Assembly (NCBI RefSeq): GCF_018837975.1
Contig: NZ_JAGSOY010000007.1
Coordinates: 62,001-126,000 of the forward strand
Length of the DNA stretch: 64,000 nucleotides
From: Zooshikella harenae
GTDB taxonomy: Bacteria; Pseudomonadota; Gammaproteobacteria; Pseudomonadales; Zooshikellaceae
Reading direction: 5' to 3'
The position numbers and the translations under genes are program-made. The notes under the pieces are model-generated. The model was not told the origin of the DNA, searched no databases, and saw only the letters and a program-made list of their open reading frames with translations. Shown here one piece after another: positions 9,549 through 19,382 of this stretch. Within the stretch, counting starts at the first letter, position 1, and every line of letters begins with the position of its first letter.

Positions 9549-10328
9549 ATGATTGGATTATTACATATGAGTACTTACTTAACAGGATTGATTGTTCTTT
9601 TTCTTACACTGACACTTCATGCCAGCGAGCTATTGGTCGTCACTGAGGAATGGCCACCCTATAACTATAAAGAAAATAACTTAGTCACCGGCTATTCAAC
9701 AGAGATTGTTCAAAAAGTACTTAAAAAAGCAAATATTAATTACACAATTCGTCTTTACCCTTGGGCCAGAGCTTATGATCTTGCACTCAAAAAAGAAAAT
9801 ATACTGATTTACACCATTGTCCGAACACCAGAACGTGAAGCGTTATTTCAATGGCTAGGACCGATTTTACCTGGCAAAAAGTTTTATCTTTATAAATTAA
9901 AAAGTAGAAAAGACATTAGTCTTACGACGATAGATGATGCTAAAAATTTTAAAACGGCAATTATGCGTGATGATGTAACTCATCAATTTCTGAATGCTAG
10001 AGGTTTTATCGATGAGAAACACCTTGACTTATCAGTATCGGAGGAAATCAATATTAAAAAGCTATTTAATAACCGAGCAGACCTCATTATTGGCAACGTA
10101 GAGAGCCTACCACTCAGAATAAAAAATTTACAGTTTGACTTTTCAAAAGTAGAACCTGCAATTTTTATGTTTGAACACGGCTATTACATGGCCCTCAGCG
10201 CTCAATCTGATGAGCAGTTATTTAATCGACTGAATACAGCCATGAAACAGGTTTTTACACCTGAATATCAGAAATCACTAGCGCTTAAATATAAAGTTAA
10301 ATTACTTTTCCCCTCAAGTGATGAATAG
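9549..10328 (+). CDS. Periplasmic solute-binding-like protein (SBP_bac_3 type)
   Basis: A 259 aa secreted protein with an N-terminal signal peptide (cleavage near LHAS, about residue 26). The fold pattern is that of amino-acid-type binding proteins: LLVVTEEWPPYNYKENN, STEIVQKVLKKANI, RTPEREALFQW, NNRADLIIGNVESLP. No permease or ATPase gene is adjacent, so it may serve sensing or a distant transporter rather than a local ABC system. An ATG six codons in is an alternative start; neither has a strong ribosome-binding site. The ligand cannot be told from sequence. Confidence 0.8.
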   Translation: MIGLLHMSTYLTGLIVLFLTLTLHASELLVVTEEWPPYNYKENNLVTGYSTEIVQKVLKKANINYTIRLYPWARAYDLALKKENILIYTIVRTPEREALFQWLGPILPGKKFYLYKLKSRKDISLTTIDDAKNFKTAIMRDDVTHQFLNARGFIDEKHLDLSVSEEINIKKLFNNRADLIIGNVESLPLRIKNLQFDFSKVEPAIFMFEHGYYMALSAQSDEQLFNRLNTAMKQVFTPEYQKSLALKYKVKLLFPSSDE

Positions 10329-10974
10329 ATATCGTGCAAATGCCGTTCATGAATTTATTTGTTCCTCCCACAACAGAAGACCATCCTTAATCTCTACTAC
10401 ACACGGTGCTCTCAGCACTTGTTTCACAAACAAATTCAACCACTGCATACCCATTATTGCTATACCTCAATCATGATTAAATGAATCCTTTTGGTATTTC
10501 GATGCACACCAGAGGCAAACAAAGGCTGGATAACGCACGTCGAACTGTTTGCCGCAAGGGATGCGGCAAACAAGATCAACATCAAAAAAGATGTCAGTAA
10601 TAGATCGTAATCATTACCTCCTCATTTCACTACTTAAGACTACTCTATCAACCAAACCTAAATTCTATATATATCCTTCGCTATTACTATCTATAATGAA
10701 AATCATCTCCAACACAATTTAAGGTCAAAATCAAATTCAGTTATTTTAGAGAGAACTAGAAGCATGTTGTTTAACACGGATGTTACATTATCAAGTATTG
10801 TTCATTCTTCAGCTAAAAAATTTAACAGTGGATCTAAAGCACTAAAACATCAGTGTGTTACAACATTTGAATAAAAACGTTAAAAACACATTACAGGTAG
10901 AAAATATATGGTATTAGCCAAATGAAGAATTTTCTATATCTTGTAAATAACTTTTATAAGCACACCCACTAATT
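10329..10974. other. Intergenic region, mostly featureless
   Basis: This 646 nt AT-rich stretch contains one perfect hairpin (10547-10571). I see no coding signal, RNA gene or clear promoter. The hybrid-kinase promoter presumably lies in its last 200 nt, but no consensus boxes stand out. Confidence 0.4.
10547..10571. repeat. Perfect 9 bp hairpin
   Basis: GTTTGCCGC and GCGGCAAAC are separated by AAGGGAT. There is no T tract on either side, so it is not a standard intrinsic terminator. It could be an extragenic palindrome or a processing site. Confidence 0.4.
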
Positions 10975-13900
10975 ATGAGCAATATAACTAATTTTATAAA
11001 GAAAAACTATATTATTGCATTAATCACACTCTTTATTATCATAATCAGTTTACTTGCTGGTATTTCATCCTTCAAAGAGGCAAAGCGTGTTTACCATGAT
11101 TATGATGTTTTACTTCAGAGTCAAGCTGAAATAGCCGAAACCAAGTTTATCAATACGGTTAATCGGTTAAAAAGTGACCTTTCATTCTTTGCTTCAGTCC
11201 CCCCCATTCAAGGTATTATTCGCGCTAGTCATAATAATGACCAAGATCCACAGGAAAACAGCACCACAGCATTATGGGTTAAACGTTTAAATATTATTTT
11301 TCAAGGTTATATTAAATCTCATCCAAATATCACTCAAGTTCGATATATAGAATTTGCAAACCAAGGACTAGAGCTCGTTCGAATAGACCAATGGGCAAAC
11401 AGCATTGAGGTTATCTCAAAAGATAAATTAATTCCCACTAGACATAAAACCTTCTTTAAAGAGACAATAAAGCTTAAACAAGGAAAGTTCTTTGTCTCAG
11501 ACATTACGCAAACAAAAGTAAATGCTAGCACTGAACCGTCAACTATTCCCACATTCATTGTAAGTACGCCAGTCTATGATAACAATGACAATCTGTTTGG
11601 TTTACTTGCAATCACTTATAATGCAAATAATTTATTTAAAAATCTCAAAAAAACACGGTTAAATTTCTACCAACTTTACCTAATTAAAGAGTCTGGAGAA
11701 TATCTCATTAACCCAGAGCTCATCCTACATTCTACTGATAATTTAGCAAAAAAAACCAATTGGAACGAAGATTTTAAAGTAGTTTCAAAAACAAATATTT
11801 TAGAAAAAGATCTATCTGAAGTAAAAAAATATAATCAACAACACTTCCTGGTTAAGGATAAAAGTATCTCTTTATACGAAGAAACCAGCAATCAACTTTT
11901 CTTAAAGCTCATTTTCCCAAAAGCAATTATAACAAGTATTATCGTCAAAGATTTTTTAAATAGTATATTTACTATGCTAGTTGTTACAATCACACTATGC
12001 GGGCTCTTTTATTTATATCGTTTTGCCGTTCATGAACGCCAACGCGTTAAAGTTGAACAAGCTCGCCTAGCCGCAATTGTAGAAAGCAGTGAAGACGCAA
12101 TCATTAGCTGTACACTTGATGGCACCGTAACTAACTGGAACAATAGCGCAGCCACAATGTTTAAAATACCTTCGAATGTGGCTATTGGTCAGCATATCAA
12201 TGATCTTATCGTGCCCAACACAAGACAACATGAAGAAACGCATATTCTTAACCAAATATCCCAAGGAAACTCAATTTCACAGTTTAATACTCAAAGACTC
12301 TGTAAAGATGGAAATTTGCTGGATGTATCGGTATCTGTGTCTCCCGTAAAAAATCAAAAAAACGAGATTATTGGTGTAGCAAAGATTGTTAGAGATATTA
12401 GCCAACAAGTAGCAACTGAAAATAAAATTCGTACACTTAACGCATCACTAGAAAAACAGGTAGCAGAGCGAACAGCTGAAATAAGGCACTATCTAAATTT
12501 ACAATCAGCCATTTTAAAACAAGCTCCCGTAGCGATTATAATCACTAACCCCAAAGGGGTAATAACCCTTTTTAATCCTGCAGCAGAAAAAATGCTTGGT
12601 TACCATCCTGATGAGATCATCAACAAATGTACACCATTAAAGTTTATACAAATGTCAGACATTGCCCAAGTGGCTCAGTCTCTATCCAAGCAGCTTAATA
12701 AAGCAGTGGGTATTTCATTCGAAACGCTTGTTTTAGAGGCAAAGTATTCTCTTCATCATAATGAGTGGCATTATATCAATAAATATCAATCACCTTTCCC
12801 TGTTTATCAAGAAATAACTCCACTCCTTGATACCTCTTCAAATACTACTGGCTACTTATTTATTGCATCGGATATGACCCAGCAAGTAGCCAATCGAAAA
12901 AAGCTAGAATCCATACGAGATCAGTTGGTTAAAGCATCAGAAGTTGCTCAACTAGGTATTTGGACATGGAATATAGAAACAAACGAATTAGATTGGAACC
13001 CTTTGATGTTTAAGATGTACGGTATATCTCCTCCAGCATCTGGTAGCAAATTACATTTAAAAACCTGGTTGAAATTTCTCCATCCTGATGACAAAGAAAA
13101 TGCATATTCTAACGTTTTAAATACACTTAAAGAAAATGAAGCATTTGAGTTTTTTTTTCGAATTATACGTCAGGATGGCTCTATAAGACATATCAAATCT
13201 AGCGCAACCATTGAGAGAGACGATGTTTATAAAGTAAAAACAGTCCTTGGTATCAACCTGGATATCACAGAACAACTGGAAAAAGAGTTACAACTTCGCG
13301 AAGCAAAAGCAAATGCTGAAAAAGCCAATATTGCCAAATCTGAGTTTGTAGCCAATATGAGCCATGAAATTCGTACACCCATGAATGCTATTTTAGGCAT
13401 GATAGAACTATTAAAACTTACCCAGCTCAGCCATAAACAACTTGACTATGTTAAAAGAACAGAGTCTGCTGCCAATGTACTATTAGGTATCTTAAATGAC
13501 ATCTTAGATTTTTCCAAAATTGAGGCAAGAAAACTCTCTTTAGATCTTCAACCTTGCAACTTAGAGCATTTACTCAATAATATAGGGACTATAGCTTCTA
13601 TAAATATCAGAGATAAAAATGTAGAAATATTATTTGATATCGAACCCGATATCCCCATGGTCATATTAGCCGATGAACTACGTTTACAACAAGTGCTTAT
13701 AAACCTAATTTCTAACGCTATTAAGTTCACACATCAAGGTGAAGTCATTATTAGTATCAAGCGCTCATCGAGTGATTATGGACAATTACTATTCAGTGTT
13801 ATTGACTCAGGTATTGGCATTCCTTTAGATAAACTTGAGACAATTTTTGAAGATTTTTGTCAAGCTGAAACGTCTACCACAAGAAGATTTGGCGGTACCG

Positions 13901-14910
13901 GATTAGGTCTAGCAATTTGTAAACGCTTGATCCATTTAATGGGAGGAATACTATCAGTCGAAAGTGAAATCGACAAAGGTAGCAAATTCAGTTTTACTAT
14001 TCCATACCCACTAGACGATTCTCACTCATTCATGTCAGTCAAAGAATTCTATAAAAAAAGCCATACACTTCAAAACATTAAAATATTAATTGCTTCAAAC
14101 AATAGTCAGGCAATTTGCTTCCTTAAAAAGGCTGCAGATATACTAAATTGGAAAACAGGATCCGCTAACACTATAGACCAACTCATGGCAAAACTACAGT
14201 CCAGAGGTGACGAATATAAATGCTTACTTATCGATACAAGTTTGTTTGAAACGTATAAGATTGATGCTATCTCATCTTTACAAGAGTCATTATTACCTAA
14301 AAATATACCTATTGTCATGATGATGACATCATATCAGGCGCAACATTTTACTCAGAAACTAGAAAATATTGCTATAATTAATAAACCAGTAACGCCTTCA
14401 TCTTTACTTAGTACCGTATCTCATGCTGTTAAACCAGATAAACCTCAGTTATCACCTATAAAAGCTGAAAAAAATGAATCTTTGAGAGGTTTATCAATTT
14501 TACTCGTGGAAGATAACCCTACTAACCAACTCGTTGCCAAAAAACTGCTAACATCAGCCGGTGCGAATGTCACCGTTGCGTCAGATGGTATAATTGCAGT
14601 TAATACCTTGGAAAATAACAAACTACCATTTGATGTAGTACTCATGGATATTCAAATGCCAAATATGGATGGTTATACCGCAACAAATATCATCCGTACA
14701 AAACTACAACAATGCAAGACGTTACCCATTATCGCAATGACTGCCAATGCAATGGAAACTGACAAGAAAAAAGCTCTGAATGCGGGCATGAATAATCATA
14801 TAGGAAAACCATTCAAGTTAAAGCAAGTCATTACAGTCATACTTCACGAAGTACAAAAATGCCAAAATAATAAAAGCACAACTCACAACTCGCTTGCCTA
14901 TACTACTTAA
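10975..14910 (+). CDS. Large hybrid sensor histidine kinase (Cache-PAS-PAS-PAS-HisKA-HATPase-REC-REC)
   Basis: A 1311 aa inner-membrane signalling kinase. Two membrane helices (about residues 13-33 and 330-350) bracket a periplasmic Cache-like sensor. Three PAS-type domains follow (about 360-480, 510-635, 650-775). The HisKA box is FVANMSHEIRTPMNAIL with His797, and the ATPase has DSGIGIP and GGTGLGLAICKRL. The first receiver-like domain (about 1030-1150) lacks the N-terminal acidic pair (it reads IASNNS). The second (from about 1175) is intact, with LLVEDNP and phospho-acceptor Asp1225 in LMDIQMP. No separate Hpt domain is seen. It has no cognate response-regulator neighbour, so its output is unknown. 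The organisation resembles BarA/ArcB-like phosphorelay kinases. Confidence 0.92.
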   Translation: MSNITNFIKKNYIIALITLFIIIISLLAGISSFKEAKRVYHDYDVLLQSQAEIAETKFINTVNRLKSDLSFFASVPPIQGIIRASHNNDQDPQENSTTALWVKRLNIIFQGYIKSHPNITQVRYIEFANQGLELVRIDQWANSIEVISKDKLIPTRHKTFFKETIKLKQGKFFVSDITQTKVNASTEPSTIPTFIVSTPVYDNNDNLFGLLAITYNANNLFKNLKKTRLNFYQLYLIKESGEYLINPELILHSTDNLAKKTNWNEDFKVVSKTNILEKDLSEVKKYNQQHFLVKDKSISLYEETSNQLFLKLIFPKAIITSIIVKDFLNSIFTMLVVTITLCGLFYLYRFAVHERQRVKVEQARLAAIVESSEDAIISCTLDGTVTNWNNSAATMFKIPSNVAIGQHINDLIVPNTRQHEETHILNQISQGNSISQFNTQRLCKDGNLLDVSVSVSPVKNQKNEIIGVAKIVRDISQQVATENKIRTLNASLEKQVAERTAEIRHYLNLQSAILKQAPVAIIITNPKGVITLFNPAAEKMLGYHPDEIINKCTPLKFIQMSDIAQVAQSLSKQLNKAVGISFETLVLEAKYSLHHNEWHYINKYQSPFPVYQEITPLLDTSSNTTGYLFIASDMTQQVANRKKLESIRDQLVKASEVAQLGIWTWNIETNELDWNPLMFKMYGISPPASGSKLHLKTWLKFLHPDDKENAYSNVLNTLKENEAFEFFFRIIRQDGSIRHIKSSATIERDDVYKVKTVLGINLDITEQLEKELQLREAKANAEKANIAKSEFVANMSHEIRTPMNAILGMIELLKLTQLSHKQLDYVKRTESAANVLLGILNDILDFSKIEARKLSLDLQPCNLEHLLNNIGTIASINIRDKNVEILFDIEPDIPMVILADELRLQQVLINLISNAIKFTHQGEVIISIKRSSSDYGQLLFSVIDSGIGIPLDKLETIFEDFCQAETSTTRRFGGTGLGLAICKRLIHLMGGILSVESEIDKGSKFSFTIPYPLDDSHSFMSVKEFYKKSHTLQNIKILIASNNSQAICFLKKAADILNWKTGSANTIDQLMAKLQSRGDEYKCLLIDTSLFETYKIDAISSLQESLLPKNIPIVMMMTSYQAQHFTQKLENIAIINKPVTPSSLLSTVSHAVKPDKPQLSPIKAEKNESLRGLSILLVEDNPTNQLVAKKLLTSAGANVTVASDGIIAVNTLENNKLPFDVVLMDIQMPNMDGYTATNIIRTKLQQCKTLPIIAMTANAMETDKKKALNAGMNNHIGKPFKLKQVITVILHEVQKCQNNKSTTHNSLAYTT

Positions 14911-14979
14911 TAAACATGCAGTAGCTGTTTAGCGCTCATGTCATCCTTAATGGTGTACATTAATCGAAATTTTTTGGCC

Positions 14980-15987
14980 TTATAAGTTATAAAGTGTTAC
15001 CCCTTTTCGCCCTGAACCACCTGCTGGTGCAGCAAAAATTTGTTCCATTTTTCGGGTGTTAATATTAATTTTCTGAAAGCCATTTTTAGAAATCAAAATC
15101 CAATCATTATGAATTCCTAAAATAGGGGCATCACTCAGAGATGTAAAGTGTTGTTTAGTTTTAAGATCAAACAAATCATAGCCAAATGCAAGGTAACGAC
15201 CATCATTCGATACACTGTTTAAATGCAATAATGATTGCGGTAAGTAGTCAAATCCTCCGGATTTTACTTTATTGAACTGTAAATCATAAATAGTGTATTT
15301 TCCTTTTTTAATAGCAAAAAACTGCTTACCTTCATTGATTAAATATAACCCTGCATTTTCCTGATGATTGATCGAAGACAACTGGCCTGTTTGTAATGAA
15401 AATACTTTTGTTTCATAGGCTCTATTGATAATAACCCGCTGGCTATCAGGGTACCAGGTAAAACGTGCTGAAGCGACGCCTTCGTCAATGACTTTACGTT
15501 CCCTTGTCACTAAGTCTAACAACACAATTCGTTTTTTATCACTGATGAACGTATAAATAATATAACGATTATCCGGTGAGCGTACTGGTTTAGACGATAT
15601 CACAACGGAGTGGCGGTAATCACCATACAACTCCTTCGTAGTAGCCACACGTCGTAAATCCGAACCATCCAACTTAATTGACCAAAGCGTTAACTGTCGC
15701 CGATTTTTGGCTTGTGGAGGAATCCATAAGAATTGGATACGCGGTTGGTCATAACTTGCTATGTTATTTAGAGTCTCCAAGGCTATTTGTTGGAAACGTG
15801 TATCATCACCACTGGCAGATTCATTAACCTGCTCAGGTGATAATTTCTTTTCTATCGTTTCAATTTTTTTTTCAGTACTTGCCGTAGTTGACTCATCATG
15901 TTGGGTATTGTCACAAGCACTCATAAATAAACAACACCATACTATTATGGAGTGCTTAACCCACAACAACCCGCTTGGTATTCGCAT
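14980..15987 (-). CDS. Lipoprotein with TolB-like beta-propeller repeats
   Basis: A 335 aa predicted lipoprotein: hydrophobic N-terminus with lipobox LFMSAC, lipidated Cys25. A low-complexity linker (about 26-60) precedes repeated blades of WD40/TolB-propeller type, such as LWSIKLDGSDLRRV, KPVRSPDNRYIIYTF and RFTWYPDSQRVII. Such domains read as protein-protein interaction modules in the periplasm. It converges with the hybrid kinase upstream and is divergent from the binding-protein-like gene at 16093. Function is not known. Confidence 0.75.
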   Translation of the reverse strand: MRIPSGLLWVKHSIIVWCCLFMSACDNTQHDESTTASTEKKIETIEKKLSPEQVNESASGDDTRFQQIALETLNNIASYDQPRIQFLWIPPQAKNRRQLTLWSIKLDGSDLRRVATTKELYGDYRHSVVISSKPVRSPDNRYIIYTFISDKKRIVLLDLVTRERKVIDEGVASARFTWYPDSQRVIINRAYETKVFSLQTGQLSSINHQENAGLYLINEGKQFFAIKKGKYTIYDLQFNKVKSGGFDYLPQSLLHLNSVSNDGRYLAFGYDLFDLKTKQHFTSLSDAPILGIHNDWILISKNGFQKININTRKMEQIFAAPAGGSGRKGVTLYNL

Positions 15988-16092
15988 TAGGTACTCTTTA
16001 CCCGATCAACTATGCTTACTAGCATTATAGAAAATCAAGACGCTGAATTGTTTCGATTAACCAAGTTCATCTTCTTTTCAAGGAAGAATGGT

Positions 16093-16983
16093 ATGTCAAA
16101 AACGCTCTTATCAATACTAGTCGCTATGCTATTTTCCATGGCCAGTATGGCAAATGATATGGTCATTCATCCCCGCTCTCAATCTCACAAAGATACCCGC
16201 TATTTAGACCTCATTGCACTGCTGCGTAAGGCCATGGACGAAACCACCAAAACCTTTGGGGAATATACGTTGCACGCCGCAAAGAAGCTTGTTTCTGAAG
16301 CCAAGTCTATTGAAGAACTTGCCGCAGGCACCAACTTATTCACCGTCATATGGACATCAACTTCAGAAGAGAAAGAAAGTAAATTGATTCCTATCAGAAT
16401 CCCCTTACGCAAAGGAATTCTCGGTTACCGACTTATTCTAGTTACCGAAAACACCCAAGAAAAACTGCTTGATGTAAAATCTTTAGATGAGCTTCGGGCA
16501 TTTACTGTTGGACAAGTTAAAGGCTGGGGGGATGTAGCTATTTTTAAACATAATCAATTTACCATTGCCACAAGTTCAACCTATGAGTCTTTATTTGAAC
16601 TACTCGCGACGGATAAAGTCGCCTTATTTCCACGAGGAATGAATGAAGTATTTAATGAGTATCGCGCTCATAAAGGTCGCTTCCCCCGAATTAAAATTGA
16701 AGAAAAATTACTGCTTTATTACCCCTGGCCCTATTATTTCTTCGTCGCCAGAGATAATGAACGACTTGCGAAAAGAATAACCAAAGGCTTAGAAAAAATG
16801 ATCAAAGATGGCAGCTTTGATGCCATCTTTAATAAGTTTCATAAAAAAGCGATCGAACAAGCTCGTCTTAATGATCGACAGCTTTTTATTCTTGAAAACC
16901 CACTCCTGCCTGCAAGAACACCTCTGCAAAGAGAAGAGTTATGGTTAAAGCTAGCCGTTTCTCCAGATGGTACGCCGCAGTAA
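16093..16983 (+). CDS. Periplasmic binding-protein-like, secreted
   Basis: About 296 aa. I place the start at the ATG at 16093, because AAGGA lies a few nucleotides upstream and a clean signal peptide follows (MSKTLLSILVAMLFSMASMA). A frame extending upstream to 16012 has no ribosome-binding site. Features resemble periplasmic solute-binding proteins of the family-3 superfamily: RIPLRKGILGYRLILV, a segment around LDELRAFTVGQVKGWGD, and LFPRGMNEVFNEY. Proteins of this kind are often annotated as transporter substrate-binding domain proteins. No transporter genes are adjacent. The divergent TolB-like lipoprotein could be a partner, but this is only positional. Confidence 0.72.
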   Translation: MSKTLLSILVAMLFSMASMANDMVIHPRSQSHKDTRYLDLIALLRKAMDETTKTFGEYTLHAAKKLVSEAKSIEELAAGTNLFTVIWTSTSEEKESKLIPIRIPLRKGILGYRLILVTENTQEKLLDVKSLDELRAFTVGQVKGWGDVAIFKHNQFTIATSSTYESLFELLATDKVALFPRGMNEVFNEYRAHKGRFPRIKIEEKLLLYYPWPYYFFVARDNERLAKRITKGLEKMIKDGSFDAIFNKFHKKAIEQARLNDRQLFILENPLLPARTPLQREELWLKLAVSPDGTPQ

Positions 16984-17007
16984 AGTAATTGAAAACAAGC
17001 TGACTAT

Positions 17008-18294
17008 TTAAGGTGCACGCTTACCTGATCGATCTCTTTTAACAATACGCACATGAAGTCCAGAAATAGCATCAGGCAAATGCGTGGTCATCACATAATC
17101 GCCAGCGTGCAATGCGTCGCTGCGAATAAGTACCCTGGACTTCCCTTCAACTGACTTATTTCTACCCAATAGCTTAACGGCAACGCCTTGTAATATCCCT
17201 TCCTTTACACGATATACCATATCATCATTATAAATAGCTTGTGGCGGCAGAGCCGTCACGCCATCCTGCGGGGGCAAATGAATTGTCAACTGTATAGGTC
17301 GACCAATCGCAAGATTTAACGAAGTGCTTTCAATGTTAAAAAAAGCATCCAGCCCGCCACGCCCTTGTCTTACAGCATGTGCTAGTCGCATCAAAGTAAT
17401 AGGTAATAACTGATTATCCAGAGCCAGCTCACCTGTAATCGCGTATTTCTGATCCATCGCCTGTTGAATATCAGCAAGGTAACGAGAAGGTATTTGCGCC
17501 CGCACTTCTATGGTTTCTGCATCGTAAAGCGTTACCAGCGGTTTTCCTGTTATTACCCGGGCGCCTGGGGCGGTATGCAAAGAAATAATCTTAGCTGGGT
17601 AAGGTGAGCGTACAATTGACCGTTCAATATCCAACTCCACTTGCATTCGCAGGGCTTGCGCACGTTGCAATTGAGCATTTAGCTGTGAAAGGCGATGCGG
17701 GTGGTCAGCAATTTGATAATGTATGTTAGTAACATTTAAAGCCTGCTGTGAAAACTGCCGACGCGCTTCATCTAGCTGCGTCTCTGAAGCCGCATTTCTA
17801 CCCCGCAATGACTGCTGTCGGGCAACACCTCGTTCAGCAATGGCTAACAACATTTGCTCGTCTTTTAATCGCTGTTGATCCACTTGGTAACGCAGCCTTT
17901 CTGCTTCAATACGTGCTTCAATATCAGTGATCTCTGCTAACCGTTGCTTTAAAAGCAGTTGCAGGTCGCGATCATCTAACTGCACCAACATATCACCCTG
18001 ATTAACACTATCACCTTCACGTACCTGCGTCGTTTTCACAAATGCGGTCACAGGTGCAGTCAGTTCTGCTTCATAAGGAGACTCCAGCACCCCATAAAGC
18101 TCAATGACCGGAGACAACGCTTGTTTTTGTACCTGTTGTACCTCAACTTGCGTGATAACAGGTAGCTGCTCACGATGCTCAGGCGTTTTAGCTGTCCACT
18201 TTAAAACAGCAATGACCCCTACCGTCAGCCCCACAAGCAAGCTAAAAATAACGAATCGTTTCACAATGTTGTTATGTGTTTTGTTTTCATCCAT
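17008..18294 (-). CDS. HlyD/RND-type periplasmic adaptor (membrane fusion) protein
   Basis: A 428 aa adaptor anchored by one N-terminal helix (about residues 12-32). It has a lipoyl/biotinyl-like half motif (VREGDSVNQGDMLVQLDD), a long alpha-helical hairpin (about 110-225), then the second lipoyl half and beta-barrel regions (SPYPAKIISLHTAPGARVITG; PITLMRLAHAVRQGRGG). Adaptors of this class bridge an inner-membrane pump and an outer-membrane channel. No RND, MFS or ABC pump gene is adjacent on either side, so it is an orphan here and would have to work with a pump encoded elsewhere. Confidence 0.85.
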   Translation of the reverse strand: MDENKTHNNIVKRFVIFSLLVGLTVGVIAVLKWTAKTPEHREQLPVITQVEVQQVQKQALSPVIELYGVLESPYEAELTAPVTAFVKTTQVREGDSVNQGDMLVQLDDRDLQLLLKQRLAEITDIEARIEAERLRYQVDQQRLKDEQMLLAIAERGVARQQSLRGRNAASETQLDEARRQFSQQALNVTNIHYQIADHPHRLSQLNAQLQRAQALRMQVELDIERSIVRSPYPAKIISLHTAPGARVITGKPLVTLYDAETIEVRAQIPSRYLADIQQAMDQKYAITGELALDNQLLPITLMRLAHAVRQGRGGLDAFFNIESTSLNLAIGRPIQLTIHLPPQDGVTALPPQAIYNDDMVYRVKEGILQGVAVKLLGRNKSVEGKSRVLIRSDALHAGDYVMTTHLPDAISGLHVRIVKRDRSGKRAP

Positions 18295-18531
18295 GCAGCA
18301 GGCATCATGCTTTAAGTCTTATTGATCACTTTTACAAGCATAGCTGAATGCCTCTCTCGCACAGCAACCAAGCTTTGAGTCTATCGGTCCTCTCAATATT
18401 ATAGTTTTATACTATAGCTTCGTTTAAACAAATTAATTTAATTAATTTATTCAATCACTTCATACTACAACCAACACATAAACGACAGGCAACGACCTTT
18501 AATTATCCCGCTTTGAAACAAAGGAAAAACA

Positions 18532-19266
18532 ATGCTGAAAAATCAAGAAGGCTTAACAATCCCTAATATTAACATTCAAGCTAGAGTCAATAATGATTGG
18601 CAAACTCTAACTACAAATGACTTATTTCAAAACAAACGCGTTATCGTATTTGGTTTACCAGGTGCCTTCACCCCTACCTGCTCATCCAGTCATTTACCGC
18701 GTTATGATGAGCTGGCACCTGTATTCTTTGCGAATGGTATTGACGACATTTTGTGTGTATCTGTAAATGATACGTTTGTAATGAATGCCTGGCAGCAGGA
18801 TCAAAAATTACAACATGTCAAAATGCTACCTGATGGCAATGCTGCTTTGACAGAAGCAGTTGGAATGTTAGTGGATAAAACTGATCTAGGGTTTGGTAAG
18901 CGTAGCTGGCGTTATGCAATGGTGGTAAATGATGGCGTAATAGAAAAAATGTTTATTGAGCCAGAAAAACCAGGTGACCCCTTTGAAGTATCCGATGCAG
19001 ATACCATGCTGAGTTATGTTTGTCCTCAAGCACAAGAGCCTGCGTATTATACCCTTTTCACCAAGGCAGGCTGTCCACACTGTGCTCGCGCCAAAGCGAT
19101 GCTTAACGAACATGATTTAGCCTATGAAGAAATTATTGTTCAACAAGAGGTAAGCCAACGCGGTCTCAGTGCCGTCACAGGTAAAAACACCGTACCTCAA
19201 GTCTTTCTTAAAGGTCAACATATTGGTGGTGCAGATCAGTTAGCTGAGTTCCTGGCAGAAGCTTAA
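18532..19266 (+). CDS. Hybrid peroxiredoxin 5-glutaredoxin peroxidase
   Basis: Cytoplasmic thiol peroxidase in which an N-terminal Prx5-type domain (residues 1-165) is fused to a C-terminal glutaredoxin (about 172-244). The peroxidatic Cys50 lies in GAFTPTCSSSHLP. The glutaredoxin active site is CPHC at 181-184, followed by the cis-Pro motif NTVPQVFLKGQHIGG. The family (Haemophilus PGdx, Chromatium GarA) reduces peroxides using glutathione or glutathione amide. AAAGGA precedes the start. The next gene, 117 nt downstream, encodes a flavoprotein disulfide reductase, a pairing also seen for GarA/GarB. A hairpin at 19301-19321 lies between them. Confidence 0.95.
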   Translation: MLKNQEGLTIPNINIQARVNNDWQTLTTNDLFQNKRVIVFGLPGAFTPTCSSSHLPRYDELAPVFFANGIDDILCVSVNDTFVMNAWQQDQKLQHVKMLPDGNAALTEAVGMLVDKTDLGFGKRSWRYAMVVNDGVIEKMFIEPEKPGDPFEVSDADTMLSYVCPQAQEPAYYTLFTKAGCPHCARAKAMLNEHDLAYEEIIVQQEVSQRGLSAVTGKNTVPQVFLKGQHIGGADQLAEFLAEA

Positions 19267-19300
19267 TCATCATCGCCAACAATTAATGCACTTTACAACA

Positions 19301-19321
19301 CTGCCTGAGTCTTTCAGGCAG
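19301..19321 (+). repeat. Perfect 8 bp hairpin between peroxidase and reductase genes
   Basis: CTGCCTGA and TCAGGCAG flank a 5 nt loop. No U tract follows, so full termination is unlikely. It may act as an mRNA-stability or partial-attenuation element that sets different levels for the two genes. Confidence 0.4.
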
Positions 19322-19382
19322 CTTGCTGACACAGTAATACCCTTAACTGACGTGTATACATCATATCAAGAGTAAAACCACC

